A stretch of DNA of 64,000 bases from Paractinoplanes ferrugineus (GTDB taxonomy: Bacteria > Actinomycetota > Actinomycetes > Mycobacteriales > Micromonosporaceae): positions 62,001 through 126,000 of the forward strand of contig NZ_BOMM01000051.1 of NCBI RefSeq assembly GCF_016862195.1, given 5' to 3'. Position 1 is the first letter of the stretch. Each line of letters opens with the position of its first letter. The notes beneath the pieces are model-generated. The model was given only the letters and a program-made list of their open reading frames with translations. It was not told the origin of the DNA and made no database searches. Below are positions 1-7,873 of this stretch, in pieces. Made by a program: the position numbers and the translations under genes.

Positions 1-75
1 CGCCTTCTCCCGGGCGTCACGCAGCGCGAGTCGCACGTGGCGACGCGCGATGGTAGGCGAGACGTCCTCGGCCAC
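1..75 (-). CDS. XRE-family (Scr1/DUF5753-type) regulator, 5' end only
   Basis: Only the first 25 codons lie in the window; the gene runs off the left edge. The minus strand opens with GTG at 73-75 just after an in-frame TGA (85-87) and reads AEDVSPTIARR then HVRLALRDAREKA. This is the usual opening of actinobacterial helix-turn-helix regulators that continue into a DUF5753 domain, often paired with a small DUF397 protein. A weak AAGGA lies about 13 nt upstream. The function as a DNA-binding regulator is inferred from this start alone; the HTH itself is outside the window. The 18-bp repeats at 140-199 sit in its upstream region and could be its operator. Confidence 0.55.
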   Translation of the reverse strand, partial: MAEDVSPTIARRHVRLALRDAREKA

Positions 76-139
76 GGTGTCTGGTCAGTCCTTAAAAGTC
101 AGTGTCGCGTCACAGTTGCGCGCATCGAAGTCATGCGCC

Positions 140-199
140 ACTTCAACAACTCCGGCTACTTCAGAAACTCGAGCTACTTCAGAAACTCGAGCTACTTCA
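140..199. repeat. 18-bp tandem direct repeats upstream of the XRE regulator
   Basis: Two identical 18-bp units (158-175 and 176-193, acttcagaaactcgagct) are preceded by a 14/18 match (140-157) and followed by the first bases of another unit (194-199). The phase is exactly 18 bp, and the two identical units contain the palindrome CTCGAG. The array lies 65-125 bp upstream of the regulator start at 75, the usual place for an autoregulatory operator. The operator role is inference. Confidence 0.7.
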
Positions 200-208
200 A
201 AAGCAGGG

Positions 209-248
209 GCCACCTCGCTGGCTGCCATGCCGCAGACGGCGAGGTGGC
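209..248. other. Perfect 10-bp inverted repeat
   Basis: Arms 209-218 (gccacctcgc) and 239-248 (gcgaggtggc) pair perfectly around a 20-nt centre, which itself can pair ctgc/gcag. There is no T-tract on either strand. It lies between the 3' end of the first DUF6232 gene and the repeats of the XRE regulator, so it may be a terminator without a U-run or a second operator. The rest of 76-343 shows no coding sequence. Confidence 0.5.
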
Positions 249-343
249 ATCATGCTATCCACTGTCCTACCAAAACCACGAAGCGCTTACCCGGTGTTTC
301 CCAAAACGAGACAAGTTACGACCTGATCTCTCCTGATCGCCGT

Positions 344-787
344 TCAGGCCGCCGCTGCTCGGGGCCGGCCACGAACCGTCGCAGCGTTTTCCAGAGCCCT
401 CGACAGACCGCGTTTGACCTGGTTGAACGTTGTGATGTCGCGGGTGGAGTAGATCGTCGTCTCGCGCCCGTGGAGCATCGCGCGGATCTCCCAGCAGGGC
501 ACCGCCCGCCTCCGGAAGGTGGCCGACGCCAGCAGGAGGACCGCCACGCCGGCGAGGGCAAGCCGGACCGCAAGGGCGTCGACGAACAACGCACTGACGC
601 CGATGCCGGCCGCCGCCATGACCGCCGAGGCGACGACCCCGGTGCGGGGACCGGCGATTTTCACATTGCGCCGGATCACTCGAACCCGGCGCAGTTGGAC
701 GATGTCGAACGACCGGAGAGTGCCGGTCAGCCACAGGAATTGGTGCTCGGTGATGATCGCCTCATGGCCTCGGTAGAACACCCGCAT
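344..787 (-). CDS. DUF6232-type membrane protein
   Basis: 147 aa. The start was chosen at ATG 787 because GGGGGAG lies just upstream and the product then begins MRVFYRGHEAIITEHQFLWL, the standard opening of the family. Two adjacent hydrophobic helices (about residues 55-75 and 80-100) follow, then a cytoplasmic tail with IRAMLHGRETTIYSTRD and FNQVKRGLSRAL. Function is unknown; the fold is thought to be a small membrane-associated module found only in actinomycetes. A shorter paralogue lies directly upstream (1036-1341), and both genes have a conserved hairpin in their leader. Family call is from recognition of the motif, not from a search. Confidence 0.75.
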   Translation of the reverse strand: MRVFYRGHEAIITEHQFLWLTGTLRSFDIVQLRRVRVIRRNVKIAGPRTGVVASAVMAAAGIGVSALFVDALAVRLALAGVAVLLLASATFRRRAVPCWEIRAMLHGRETTIYSTRDITTFNQVKRGLSRALENAATVRGRPRAAAA

Positions 788-875
788 GTCCGCTCCCCCG
801 GCACGTAGCGCGAGAAGGGAAAGGGTCGCGAGATTCCCGACCCCAGAGCCGGCCCGATGTCGACGGAGAAGGAAG

Positions 876-905
876 AGCGGCACTTGGTTGCCGCCAAGTG
901 CCGCT
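876..905 (-). promoter_or_regulatory. Conserved leader hairpin of DUF6232 gene 1
   Basis: A 12-bp perfect stem (876-887 with 894-905) closes a 6-nt loop that reads CGGCAA on the minus strand. It lies about 90 nt upstream of the start at 787. A second copy with two compensated base-pair changes precedes the paralogue at 1036-1341. The element could be a leader RNA structure or a terminator of the upstream gene; the covariation argues that the structure matters. Confidence 0.6.
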
Positions 906-1035
906 GTGGATGCTCCCCTTCGACCTTCCGCCCTCCGGACTGTCTGTTTTCGAGTATCCATCGCTAACTGTCGGCTGGCTACCCCTCAACCAGCTAGTTG
1001 GCACATTGCATGTTCGCCATCTGCATCTTCGCTGC

Positions 1036-1341
1036 TCAGGCCGCCTGCAGATCCCATGGCTCGACCTCTTCCAGGGCCCGCCGCAGGGCTCGCACCACCT
1101 GGTTGAACACCCGCTCGTCGGGCGAGCTGTAGAGGGCCACGGGCCGGCCTCGGTAATCCGCCCACAGTGCCCACTCCCGTGTGCTCAACTGGGAGCGGAA
1201 GAGTGCTTCGACAAGCCCACCCGGGACGGCGATGCGGACGTTCTGCAACTCGCGGATCGCGAACTGCCGCGGCGACGTTTGCCGCCGAACGAAGAGTTCG
1301 CTGGTCACCACAGCTTCGCGCCCACGGTAGTAGAGACGCAT
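1036..1341 (-). CDS. Short DUF6232-type protein without membrane segment
   Basis: 101 aa. ATG at 1341 is preceded by GGAGGAGGGA at good spacing and gives MRLYYRGREAVVTSELFVRR. It aligns with its neighbour at both ends: YRGxEA at the start and the tail YSSPDERVFNQVVRALRRAL. It lacks the two transmembrane helices that separate these blocks in the 147-aa paralogue; a short segment (VPGGLVEALFRSQLSTREW) takes their place. The pair probably arose by tandem duplication, and this copy would be soluble or only peripherally bound. Function unknown. Confidence 0.7.
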   Translation of the reverse strand: MRLYYRGREAVVTSELFVRRQTSPRQFAIRELQNVRIAVPGGLVEALFRSQLSTREWALWADYRGRPVALYSSPDERVFNQVVRALRRALEEVEPWDLQAA

Positions 1342-1467
1342 GACGAACTCCCTCCTCCTCACCCTTGCGAGAAGCGGGAAAGGCGAGCCACCATTGGCGC
1401 AGAAAATGTTCCCCGCCTCGCTCGTGCCACCTCGATCCGAGGTGAGACCGAAGCTTGGAGGCGACAA

Positions 1468-1493
1468 CGGCACCCGGTTGCCGCCGGGTGCCG
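1468..1493 (-). promoter_or_regulatory. Conserved leader hairpin of DUF6232 gene 2
   Basis: A 10-bp perfect stem (1468-1477 with 1484-1493) closes the same CGGCAA loop (minus strand) as the hairpin at 876-905. Relative to that copy, two adjacent pairs change from T-A to C-G on both arms, so pairing is kept. It lies about 126 nt upstream of the start at 1341. An attgcatg element lies about 110 bp further upstream (1603-1610), as it does for the other copy (1005-1012). Confidence 0.6.
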
Positions 1494-1745
1494 CTGCCTG
1501 GATTCCTCTTCTGGACTGAATCCCTCTTCCGAACTTCGCCCTTGTCAACAAGTAGAACATGCCACCCAGCACTTCGCCACTGTTCAACCTGCCACGTTGC
1601 AGATTGCATGCAGGCCAGGTAGGTCTGGTGCCGTCCGTCACCACGGGCGTCGTGCGGCGTTTCATTCATGTACGTCCCGGGTAGGCCATCGGTGACCAAC
1701 CACGACGAATCCTCGATATTCGCAGGTAGGAAGGGCGTTGACCGC

Positions 1746-2204
1746 ATGGAGAGCCGCCTGAGCATCGCCGGTCAAGCGGTGCAACCGATCCTCGTGATGT
1801 TCCCGCTGGGACTGTTCACGATGGCCGCGATCTTCGATCTGGCGAGCCTTGCCGGCGGCCCCGGCATCCTCGGCACACTCGGCTACTGGAACATCGTCGC
1901 CGGCCTCATCGGCGGCTTCCTGGCCATGCTGGCCGGCGCGGTCGACACCGCGCTGGTGCGCCGGCCGACCGCCAAGCGCATCGGCGTGCTGCGCGCCCTG
2001 CTGAACATGGGCGTGCTTTTCCTGTTCGCCGTGATCCTCATGGTCCGGGTCGGCACCCCCAATCGCGGCGCCGGACTCGGCTTGTTCCTCATCGAACTGC
2101 TCGCCCTCGCGGTCGCCGGTTTCGGCGCCTGGTTCGGCGGCGAGCTCGCCAACGGCCGAACCCCGGCATTCGCTCGGGCCGCCGTCGGAAACCGAGGCTA
2201 TTAA
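1746..2204 (+). CDS. DUF2231 family membrane protein
   Basis: 152 aa with four hydrophobic helices, matching the DUF2231 layout: a first helix with QPILVMFPLGLFTMAAIFD, then GYWNIVAGLIGGFLAMLAG with VDTALV, and two C-terminal helices. ATG 1746 is preceded by AGGAAGGG; an upstream in-frame ATG at 1668 has no ribosome binding site and would add residues unlike the family. The function of DUF2231 proteins is not settled; they are inner-membrane proteins. A strong terminator follows at 2225-2266, so the gene is probably monocistronic. Confidence 0.8.
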   Translation: MESRLSIAGQAVQPILVMFPLGLFTMAAIFDLASLAGGPGILGTLGYWNIVAGLIGGFLAMLAGAVDTALVRRPTAKRIGVLRALLNMGVLFLFAVILMVRVGTPNRGAGLGLFLIELLALAVAGFGAWFGGELANGRTPAFARAAVGNRGY

Positions 2205-2224
2205 ACGTACGGACGATTCGAAGT

Positions 2225-2266
2225 CACGTGGCGCACGAACCCCGGTTCGTGCGCCACGTGCTTTTT
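2225..2266 (+). terminator. Rho-independent terminator
   Basis: A perfect 16-bp stem (2225-2240 with 2245-2260), loop cccg, followed by CTTTTT. It lies 20 bp after the DUF2231 stop and is the best intrinsic terminator in the window. Confidence 0.9.
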
Positions 2267-2346
2267 GCGGTCTCGCCCACATCGCTTCGAAAGCGTTTGC
2301 GGGCGGCCCTTCCGGGAACCGTTCGAACAGGAAGGGAGCGATCACG

Positions 2347-2886
2347 ATGAGCGCGCAACTGCAAGGCAAACGGGTGGCATTCCTGGCAACCGACGGCGTG
2401 GAAGAGGTGGAATACACCGAGCCGCGCAAGGCGGTGGAAGCGGCCGGCGGGACAGCGGAACTCATCTCTCTCAAGGACGGCGAGATCCAGGCCGTCAACC
2501 ACATGGACAAGGCCGGTACTTACCGGGTGGACCGTACGGTCCGCGAGGCCGATGCCGCCGACTACGACGCGCTGGTGCTGCCGGGCGGCGTGGCGAACCC
2601 CGACTTCTTGCGAGCGGACGTCGACGCGGTCAACTTCGTCCGGGACTTCTTCACCGCCGACAAGCCGGTAGCGGCCATCTGTCACGGGCCGTGGACGCTG
2701 ATCGAGGCGGGCGTGGTCAACGGCCGGACCCTGACGAGCTGGCCGAGTCTGCGCACCGATCTGTCCAACGCCGGCGCCACGTGGGTCGACGAGCAGGTCT
2801 TCGTCGACGACCGCCTGGTGACGAGCCGCAAGCCCGACGATCTCCCGGCCTTCTGCGAGGCCCTGGTCGAACGCTTCGCCCACTGA
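2347..2886 (+). CDS. DJ-1/PfpI family protein (YhbO-like)
   Basis: 179 aa, the normal length for PfpI/YhbO proteins of the DJ-1 superfamily (annotated as glutamine amidotransferase-like, intracellular protease, or deglycase). The nucleophile elbow AAICHGPW gives Cys112 followed by His113; the acidic partner region DGVEEVEYTEP is near the N-terminus. The family acts in the cytoplasm on stress-damaged proteins or small carbonyls; the substrate here cannot be told. GGAAGGGA precedes ATG 2347. The gene is flanked by terminators on both sides. Confidence 0.85.
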   Translation: MSAQLQGKRVAFLATDGVEEVEYTEPRKAVEAAGGTAELISLKDGEIQAVNHMDKAGTYRVDRTVREADAADYDALVLPGGVANPDFLRADVDAVNFVRDFFTADKPVAAICHGPWTLIEAGVVNGRTLTSWPSLRTDLSNAGATWVDEQVFVDDRLVTSRKPDDLPAFCEALVERFAH

Positions 2887-2897
2887 CGTCTTTCGCA

Positions 2898-2927
2898 CGC
2901 GCCGCTGATCCTCGGGTCAGCGGCGCG
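2898..2927. terminator. Bidirectional terminator between convergent genes
   Basis: An 11-bp perfect stem (2898-2908 with 2917-2927), extendable inward, sits between the stops of the PfpI-like gene (2886, plus) and holB (2952, minus). Confidence 0.75.
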
Positions 2928-2951
2928 TTCGTCTTTCGCCACGGAGGTTCG

Positions 2952-4145
2952 TCAGCCTCGCCACAGAGTCAGCATCATCGCTTCGACCGCGATGTCCGGC
3001 TTGACGTTCTGGTCGATGGCGTCGCGGCAGGCCAGCACGGCCTCCAGGCGGCGCAGGGTGCTCTCGGCCGGCCACTTGCCGGCTGCCGCGGCGGACTGGG
3101 CCGCCACATCCGTGTGCACCACCGAGACCGGCGCGCGCAGCGTCGTCACCAGGACATCCCGATAGAACCCGGCCAGGTCGACAAGAGCCCGGTCGAGGGC
3201 ATCACGCTTCGACCTGGTGGCCCGCGACTTCTGCCGTTTCTCCAGCTCTTTGATCTGGCCCGCGGCGCCACGCATGGCACCGGCCGCGCCTCGGCCCGTG
3301 CCACCGGCTCCCAGCGCCTGCTCGAGGGCGGCCCGCTCGGCCGCGTCGGCCTCGGCGAACGATTCGCCCGCCTCCGCCTCGGCCGCCTTGATCAGGGAAG
3401 ACGCCGCCTCGTAGCAAGCACCCACCCCGGTGAGCCGCCTCGGCACGGCGAGGACGGCCTCGCGGCGCACCCGGGCCTCGGCGTCGCCGGCGAGCCGTTT
3501 CGCCCGGCCCACGTGTCCCTGGGCGGCCGCCGCGGCCCACGCCGCCACGTCGGGGGCGACGCCGTCGCGGCGGGCGAGCACCTCGGCGACCGCCGCCGCC
3601 GGCGGCTGGCGCAGGGCGATCACCCGGCAGCGGGAGCGGATCGTCACCGAGATGTCGTCAGGATGGGTGGAGGGCGTGCAGAGCAGGAACACGGTGCGCG
3701 GCGGCGGCTCCTCGATCGCCTTGAGCAGCGCGTTGCCGGCCTGCTCGGTGAGGCGGTCGGCGTCTTCGATGACGACCACCTGCCACCGCCCGCCGGACGG
3801 GGCACTGGCCGCGCGCAGTACCAGCGTGCGCATCTCGTTGACGCCGATGGACAAGCCCTCGGGCACCACGAACCGCACGTCGGCATGGGTCGCCCCGAGG
3901 GCGGTGTGGCAGCCGTGGCAGTCACCGCAGCCGACCCCGTCGCGCTCGCACTCGAGCGCGGCCGCGAAGGCTCGGGCCGCCACCGACCGGCCCGAGCCGG
4001 GCGGTCCGGTGAAGATCCAGGCATGGGTCATCGCGCCGGCCGCCACCTCCCCGCCGGCAACGACACGGGCCGCGGCGGCCGCGGCTCGGCGCAGTGTTTC
4101 CACCGGCTCGTCCTGGCCCACCAGGTCAGCGAAGACGTCACTCAC
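2952..4145 (-). CDS. holB: DNA polymerase III delta' subunit
   Basis: 397 aa from GTG 4145 (VSDVFADLVGQDEPV, the family start; an open frame continues further upstream without family similarity). It is the clamp-loader subunit that helps load the beta clamp in replication. Seen: P-loop GPPGSGRS at 47-54 with Arg in place of the usual Lys, so ATP hydrolysis by this subunit is unlikely, as in other delta' proteins; a four-Cys zinc site (66, 73, 76, 79); the Walker-B-like VVVIEDADRL; sensor-1 region and IRSRCRV, the SRC motif contacting the neighbouring ATPase. In many actinomycetes holB lies next to tmk; here tmk is 22 kb away, on the other side of an accessory island. Confidence 0.93.
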   Translation of the reverse strand: MSDVFADLVGQDEPVETLRRAAAAAARVVAGGEVAAGAMTHAWIFTGPPGSGRSVAARAFAAALECERDGVGCGDCHGCHTALGATHADVRFVVPEGLSIGVNEMRTLVLRAASAPSGGRWQVVVIEDADRLTEQAGNALLKAIEEPPPRTVFLLCTPSTHPDDISVTIRSRCRVIALRQPPAAAVAEVLARRDGVAPDVAAWAAAAAQGHVGRAKRLAGDAEARVRREAVLAVPRRLTGVGACYEAASSLIKAAEAEAGESFAEADAAERAALEQALGAGGTGRGAAGAMRGAAGQIKELEKRQKSRATRSKRDALDRALVDLAGFYRDVLVTTLRAPVSVVHTDVAAQSAAAAGKWPAESTLRRLEAVLACRDAIDQNVKPDIAVEAMMLTLWRG

Positions 4146-4194
4146 GCCGTGAATGGTATTGCTCCCCTCCGACAAGACACCCGCGTCGTACGAG

Positions 4195-4203
4195 TTATCC
4201 ACA
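4195..4203 (+). promoter_or_regulatory. DnaA box (ttatccaca)
   Basis: An exact match to the strong bacterial DnaA box in the 153-bp divergent region between holB and the YbaB-like gene. A single box this short can be chance, but similar boxes occur in two other intergenic regions of this window (47850-47877 and 62640). Confidence 0.4.
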
Positions 4204-4298
4204 GGGGACAACTGGCCGTAGCGAACGAGTGACACCAGCGGGTACGGTCTGGTGCCGGAACGCGACGGGGCGCTGACGCGCGGTGAGGAGCGTGGGGC

Positions 4299-4625
4299 AT
4301 GGCGCGTGAGATCGACGAGGCGTGGATCGACGATGCCATCGAGCGTTATCAAAGCCTGGAGCGGTTGCGCGACGAGTTCGACAAGGCGGTGGCTTCGCAT
4401 TCCGTGTCGGTGCATTCACCGGACAACTCCATCGAGATCGTCGTCACCGCGGCGGGCGCCATCACCGACGTACGCATCCACGGCCCATTGCACCACCGCA
4501 ACCCGGCCGAGTTCGCCCGGGAGATCAAGGCCGTCGTCACGACGGCCGCCGACGCGGCCCGCTGGGCTCGGGAAAAGCTGCGGGGCGAGGTTTTCGGCAG
4601 GCAACACCGGCTGGGAGAGGATTGA
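4299..4625 (+). CDS. YbaB/EbfC-like protein of a type VII-linked cluster
   Basis: 108 aa. A helical N-terminus (residues 3-32) is followed by a beta region VHSPDNSIEIVVTAAGAITD and VRIHGPLHHRNPAEFAREI, the YbaB/EbfC fold, then a C-terminal helix. Actinomycetes often carry such YbaB-like proteins next to EspC/WXG100 genes, where their role is unknown; a nucleoid role is known only for classical YbaB. GAGGAG precedes ATG 4299. Only 1 nt separates the stop from the next start (4627), so the two are probably co-translated. Confidence 0.7.
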   Translation: MAREIDEAWIDDAIERYQSLERLRDEFDKAVASHSVSVHSPDNSIEIVVTAAGAITDVRIHGPLHHRNPAEFAREIKAVVTTAADAARWAREKLRGEVFGRQHRLGED

Positions 4626-4626
4626 G

Positions 4627-4923
4627 ATGGAGCACCTCGCCGAGCGGCTCGACCGAGCCGCCGACACGCTCGCGGCGGTCGACCGGCGCATGCCGTCCCG
4701 GGCCGTCGGAGCCGACGCGTTCGCCGCCGACGACTCCGGCGTGCCCGGCCGCCTCGGGCGGCAACTGCATGCCCGCTGGGCCGCCGTGCTCGATTCGCGA
4801 GCCCAGGAGGCGGGCCGGCTCGCCGCCCGGCTGGCCGACGCGGCGAACGCCGTGCGGTCCACCGCCCGCGACTATTCCGAGACCGACGAGGCGGCCGGAC
4901 GCCGCCTCGCCCGAGAGATGTGA
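4627..4923 (+). CDS. EspC-like type VII secretion-associated protein
   Basis: 98 aa, entirely helical and Ala/Arg-rich, with no membrane segment. Size, helix-turn-helix hairpin shape, the central LHARWAAVLDSR and the C-terminal Tyr-x-x-x-Asp (YSETD, the YxxxD/E secretion signal of type VII substrates) fit the EspC/WXG100-like superfamily. There is no clean W-x-G. It follows the YbaB-like gene almost without a gap. It probably forms a heterodimer with a partner from the same cluster; this is inference. Confidence 0.6.
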   Translation: MEHLAERLDRAADTLAAVDRRMPSRAVGADAFAADDSGVPGRLGRQLHARWAAVLDSRAQEAGRLAARLADAANAVRSTARDYSETDEAAGRRLAREM

Positions 4924-5047
4924 TGAAGCAGCACGGCGCGGAGCGGAGCGGTAGCCCGACCGGGCGGCTCAGTCCGGTGCCGAACCGACGGGAAGCTCTG
5001 ATGGGACGGCACGACGCGAAGGGGCGCCGGGTCGCGTGGGAGGTGTG

Positions 5048-5659
5048 ATGGATCGGCTCGACGAGGTGCTCAGCGCCTGCGTGCCGCTGCTCGACCGGGT
5101 CGATGATCTGCTCGAGACGGCCGGGGCGCCGGAGGGTCATGAGGTGTGGCGTGAACTGCGCCGGGTGCGGCTGCTGCCGGGGGACGCGGCGCGGGCGGTG
5201 GCCGGTCTGCGGCCGGCGGCGTTCGACGATGCCGTCGACGAACTGCGGGCCGAGGCTCGGACCTGCGCCGAGGCGGCCATCGACCTGCCGGCCGCCGGAG
5301 ACTGGACGGGCGATGCGGCGGATGCCTACGAGACGGCCCGCCGACGCGTCGCCGACCGGCTGAGCGGTGACGACGAGAGTCTCGACGAGCGGCTCGAGGC
5401 GACTGCCGACCTGGCTCAGGCCCTCACCGATTGGATGACCAAGTCCCGGTCCGACCTCGCCGGGACGCTTGCCGAGATGCTCTCGTCGGGCGAGGCGCTG
5501 ACCCTGGCGGCCGGGCTGGGCTCGCCACCGACCGTGGCCGAGACCGGCGCCGCGGCCACGGTGGCCGCCCAGGTGCTGCGCACGATCGCCGACAACTACG
5601 CCGACGCCGACGAACTGCTGCAGGGCTCCATCGATCTGGGCACCCCCGTCCCGATGTGA
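5048..5659 (+). CDS. Helical protein of unknown function, WXG100-cluster member
   Basis: 203 aa, almost all alpha-helical, no signal or membrane segment. ATG 5048 follows GGGAGGTGTG; an in-frame GTG at 5036 is less likely. A W-x-G-like turn (GDWTGDAADAYETARR, about residues 90-105) resembles the WXG100 core, within a longer protein. With the preceding two genes it forms a three-gene set (4299-5659) of candidate type VII substrates or chaperones. No family could be named with confidence. The 124 bp before it hold no recognisable feature, and 5660-5899 after it appears non-coding. Confidence 0.6.
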   Translation: MDRLDEVLSACVPLLDRVDDLLETAGAPEGHEVWRELRRVRLLPGDAARAVAGLRPAAFDDAVDELRAEARTCAEAAIDLPAAGDWTGDAADAYETARRRVADRLSGDDESLDERLEATADLAQALTDWMTKSRSDLAGTLAEMLSSGEALTLAAGLGSPPTVAETGAAATVAAQVLRTIADNYADADELLQGSIDLGTPVPM

Positions 5660-5899
5660 CGGTAGATATGGGCGCGGCGCCGGATTCGAAGAACAACTCC
5701 GAATGCGACGCCGCGTCCGCCTGCACCCCCCGCAGGTGTGCCGCTTACTCTGCGCCTTCGATCGACGAATGTCTTGCCCCGGCGGCCTCTTCCGGACGCT
5801 CGGTGGACCAGGACGACACGACCGGTCGCCCTCGCCCCGGCCGTCAGGGGATCGACATTTGTCCATCCAGCCAGTCGTGTTCCAGAACGATGCGGGATG

Positions 5900-7714
5900 C
5901 TACTGGCGAGTCCGACGGCGACGCACGCCGAACACGACCGCGAGCACGCCGGTGGCCAGCAACGTCGCACCACCGACGACCACACCGCTCACCTGCGGAC
6001 CGGTGATCGGCAGGCCACCACCTCCGCCGACGGGCCGACCGGGAGCTTCCCGCTCCGGTGCCACAGCGGCGGCCTCCATCAGGCCGAGAGCCAGATCGAG
6101 CGAGACCGAACTGAATCCGCCCTGGTAACTACCACCATGGCCGGGCTTCTCCCGATCCGACTTGTTCTTTCCGCCGGTCTGCTCGACCGAAACGGAAACG
6201 GCGGTCGCGCGCGCCGCGACGGCCTGTCCGGTCTTCTCCTTGCGCACCTCACCGAGGGCGACGCGGACCGACATCGAACCGGCCGGCGGCGCCGAGTCGG
6301 CCGACTTGTCACCGATGGCGGGTGGCACGGCCACGTCCGGCACGCCGGGGACGCGCGGCAGCGCAAGCTCCGACCCGGAGTCGAGGCTGCCCGGTCCGAG
6401 ATCGAGCAACCCGCCCTCGGACGCGCGCCGGTCCGGCTGCAGCGTGAACTCGGCTGACTCACCGGCCGCCGACAGCCGCTTCGTCGGAATCCCGTCCCCG
6501 GACACCTCGATCAGCGCCGGCGCGTATTTGACCTCGCCGCCTTCGGCCCAGGACATGCTCGCCACCAGCGACGGCGCCCGCAACACGCGCACCTTCACCC
6601 GGCCGCCGGCCAGCTCGATCCGCCCGGCGGTCACGGTGGCCGAGGCCACCGACTGCACGGACTTGCCGCGTCCCTCCAGCGCCGTCGTGCTCAATCCGGC
6701 GAGCTTCTCCGGTACGCGAAGGAGCGCCCCGTCCAGAATGGCCGCCCCGCGAACCGCCGATTGCGAACGCGCCGCCTCCCCGGACGACTCGCCGCACACC
6801 CATCCGTCGTCCCACTTCGCATGGGCCGAGATCTCGCCGGAGCCGATCTCGAGCGGTCCCACCTTCCCACCACCGACGCTGCGGGCGTCGGCCTTGTCGT
6901 GCGACGGCGGCGCCTGCTGGGTCACCGGCTTGATCCACGACGGCTTTCCGTCGGCCTTGCCGTCGAGAATGCGCGCGACGGCCGCCGACTTCACCTCGGC
7001 CGGCCCGATGAGCGCCGCTCGCGCCTCACCGACCCCGACCCCGCGCACGACGACCGTCTTCGCCCGGGCCGACTTGGCGCCGGCCTTTCCACCGGCATCC
7101 TTGCTGTCAGCGCCCTTGCTACCGGCACCGGCGCGACCGGAGACCGGGTCGCCTTCGCCACCGGCGGTCTCGTCGTCGTCCCTCGCACCACTGTCGGACT
7201 CGTCGCCGGCCCGCTCCCCACCGGCCGTCCCGTGGCCGGTGGTCTTGTGGGCGGCTTTCCCTTCGTCGGCGGGGGTGTCCTGGTCGGCCTCGCCGCCACC
7301 GCCTCGGCCGCCACGGGAAGGTTCCGCGCCGGGGCCGGACTTGGTCCTCGGGTCCACCGAGCCGAGGGCGGTCTCGCCCAGGACGCCGATGCCCTCACTT
7401 ATCGTGTCGGCGCCCTCGTCGCTGTCAGTGGTCGGGTCGATGCTGGTGGCGCCGGAACGTAGGATTCCATCGGCGGCGCTCTTCCCGCCCGTACCCTGCT
7501 TGGACTTGTCTTTGATCACTGGGCGTCCGTCGCCCCGGTCGCCCGAATGGATCTCGAGCTTGTCGATTCGGAGCGCCTCGGCGCCGGACTGTGCCGCGTA
7601 GTTATTGGATTGCGCACAGGGCAAGGGCGCCGCGTTGGCGGGCAACGGGGCGGCGATCGTTCCGGCGAATCCGAGTGCGACGACGCTGGCAGCCAGCGAT
7701 CTTCCGGGCGTCAT
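5900..7714 (-). CDS. SCO1860-like LPXTG-anchored surface protein
   Basis: 604 aa. GGAGGAAAC precedes ATG 7714. Signal peptide (about 1-28, ending ANAAP), a long Gly/Asp/Ser/Lys-rich disordered section (about 60-220), a beta-rich domain with WDDGWVCGESSGEAARSQS, and at the C-terminus LPITG, a hydrophobic helix and RRRRTRQ. This is a sortase signal, so the protein is likely linked to peptidoglycan. The arrangement matches the SCO1860 family of LAETG/LPXTG-anchored proteins found near the RicT/PSP1-like gene in actinomycetes. No sortase gene is in the window. Function unknown. Confidence 0.8.
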   Translation of the reverse strand: MTPGRSLAASVVALGFAGTIAAPLPANAAPLPCAQSNNYAAQSGAEALRIDKLEIHSGDRGDGRPVIKDKSKQGTGGKSAADGILRSGATSIDPTTDSDEGADTISEGIGVLGETALGSVDPRTKSGPGAEPSRGGRGGGGEADQDTPADEGKAAHKTTGHGTAGGERAGDESDSGARDDDETAGGEGDPVSGRAGAGSKGADSKDAGGKAGAKSARAKTVVVRGVGVGEARAALIGPAEVKSAAVARILDGKADGKPSWIKPVTQQAPPSHDKADARSVGGGKVGPLEIGSGEISAHAKWDDGWVCGESSGEAARSQSAVRGAAILDGALLRVPEKLAGLSTTALEGRGKSVQSVASATVTAGRIELAGGRVKVRVLRAPSLVASMSWAEGGEVKYAPALIEVSGDGIPTKRLSAAGESAEFTLQPDRRASEGGLLDLGPGSLDSGSELALPRVPGVPDVAVPPAIGDKSADSAPPAGSMSVRVALGEVRKEKTGQAVAARATAVSVSVEQTGGKNKSDREKPGHGGSYQGGFSSVSLDLALGLMEAAAVAPEREAPGRPVGGGGGLPITGPQVSGVVVGGATLLATGVLAVVFGVRRRRTRQ

Positions 7715-7837
7715 GGGTGTTTCCTCCCGAGATGTTGCACGATGTGGCGACCTCTACGGGTCTGCACAACGAAGGTCTATCTGGGCGGTTGCGTCACATC
7801 TATCCAACAACCCCACCGGGTAGCCCAAAACCGGCAT

Positions 7838-7866
7838 TTGGTACGGCCCGTCGGGCGTCGTAGTGT
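7838..7866 (+). promoter_or_regulatory. Promoter of the RicT/PSP1-like gene, probably leaderless
   Basis: TTGGTA (7838-7843), 17 bp, TAGTGT (7861-7866), then only 7 nt to ATG 7874 with no Shine-Dalgarno. The spacing predicts transcription starting at or next to the start codon. Confidence 0.5.
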
Positions 7867-7873
7867 GGTCGCC

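Noticed and set aside
50..808. 252-codon plus-strand frame
   Set aside because: It is antisense to the DUF6232 gene and its repeats come from the 18-bp non-coding array; no ribosome binding site or family.
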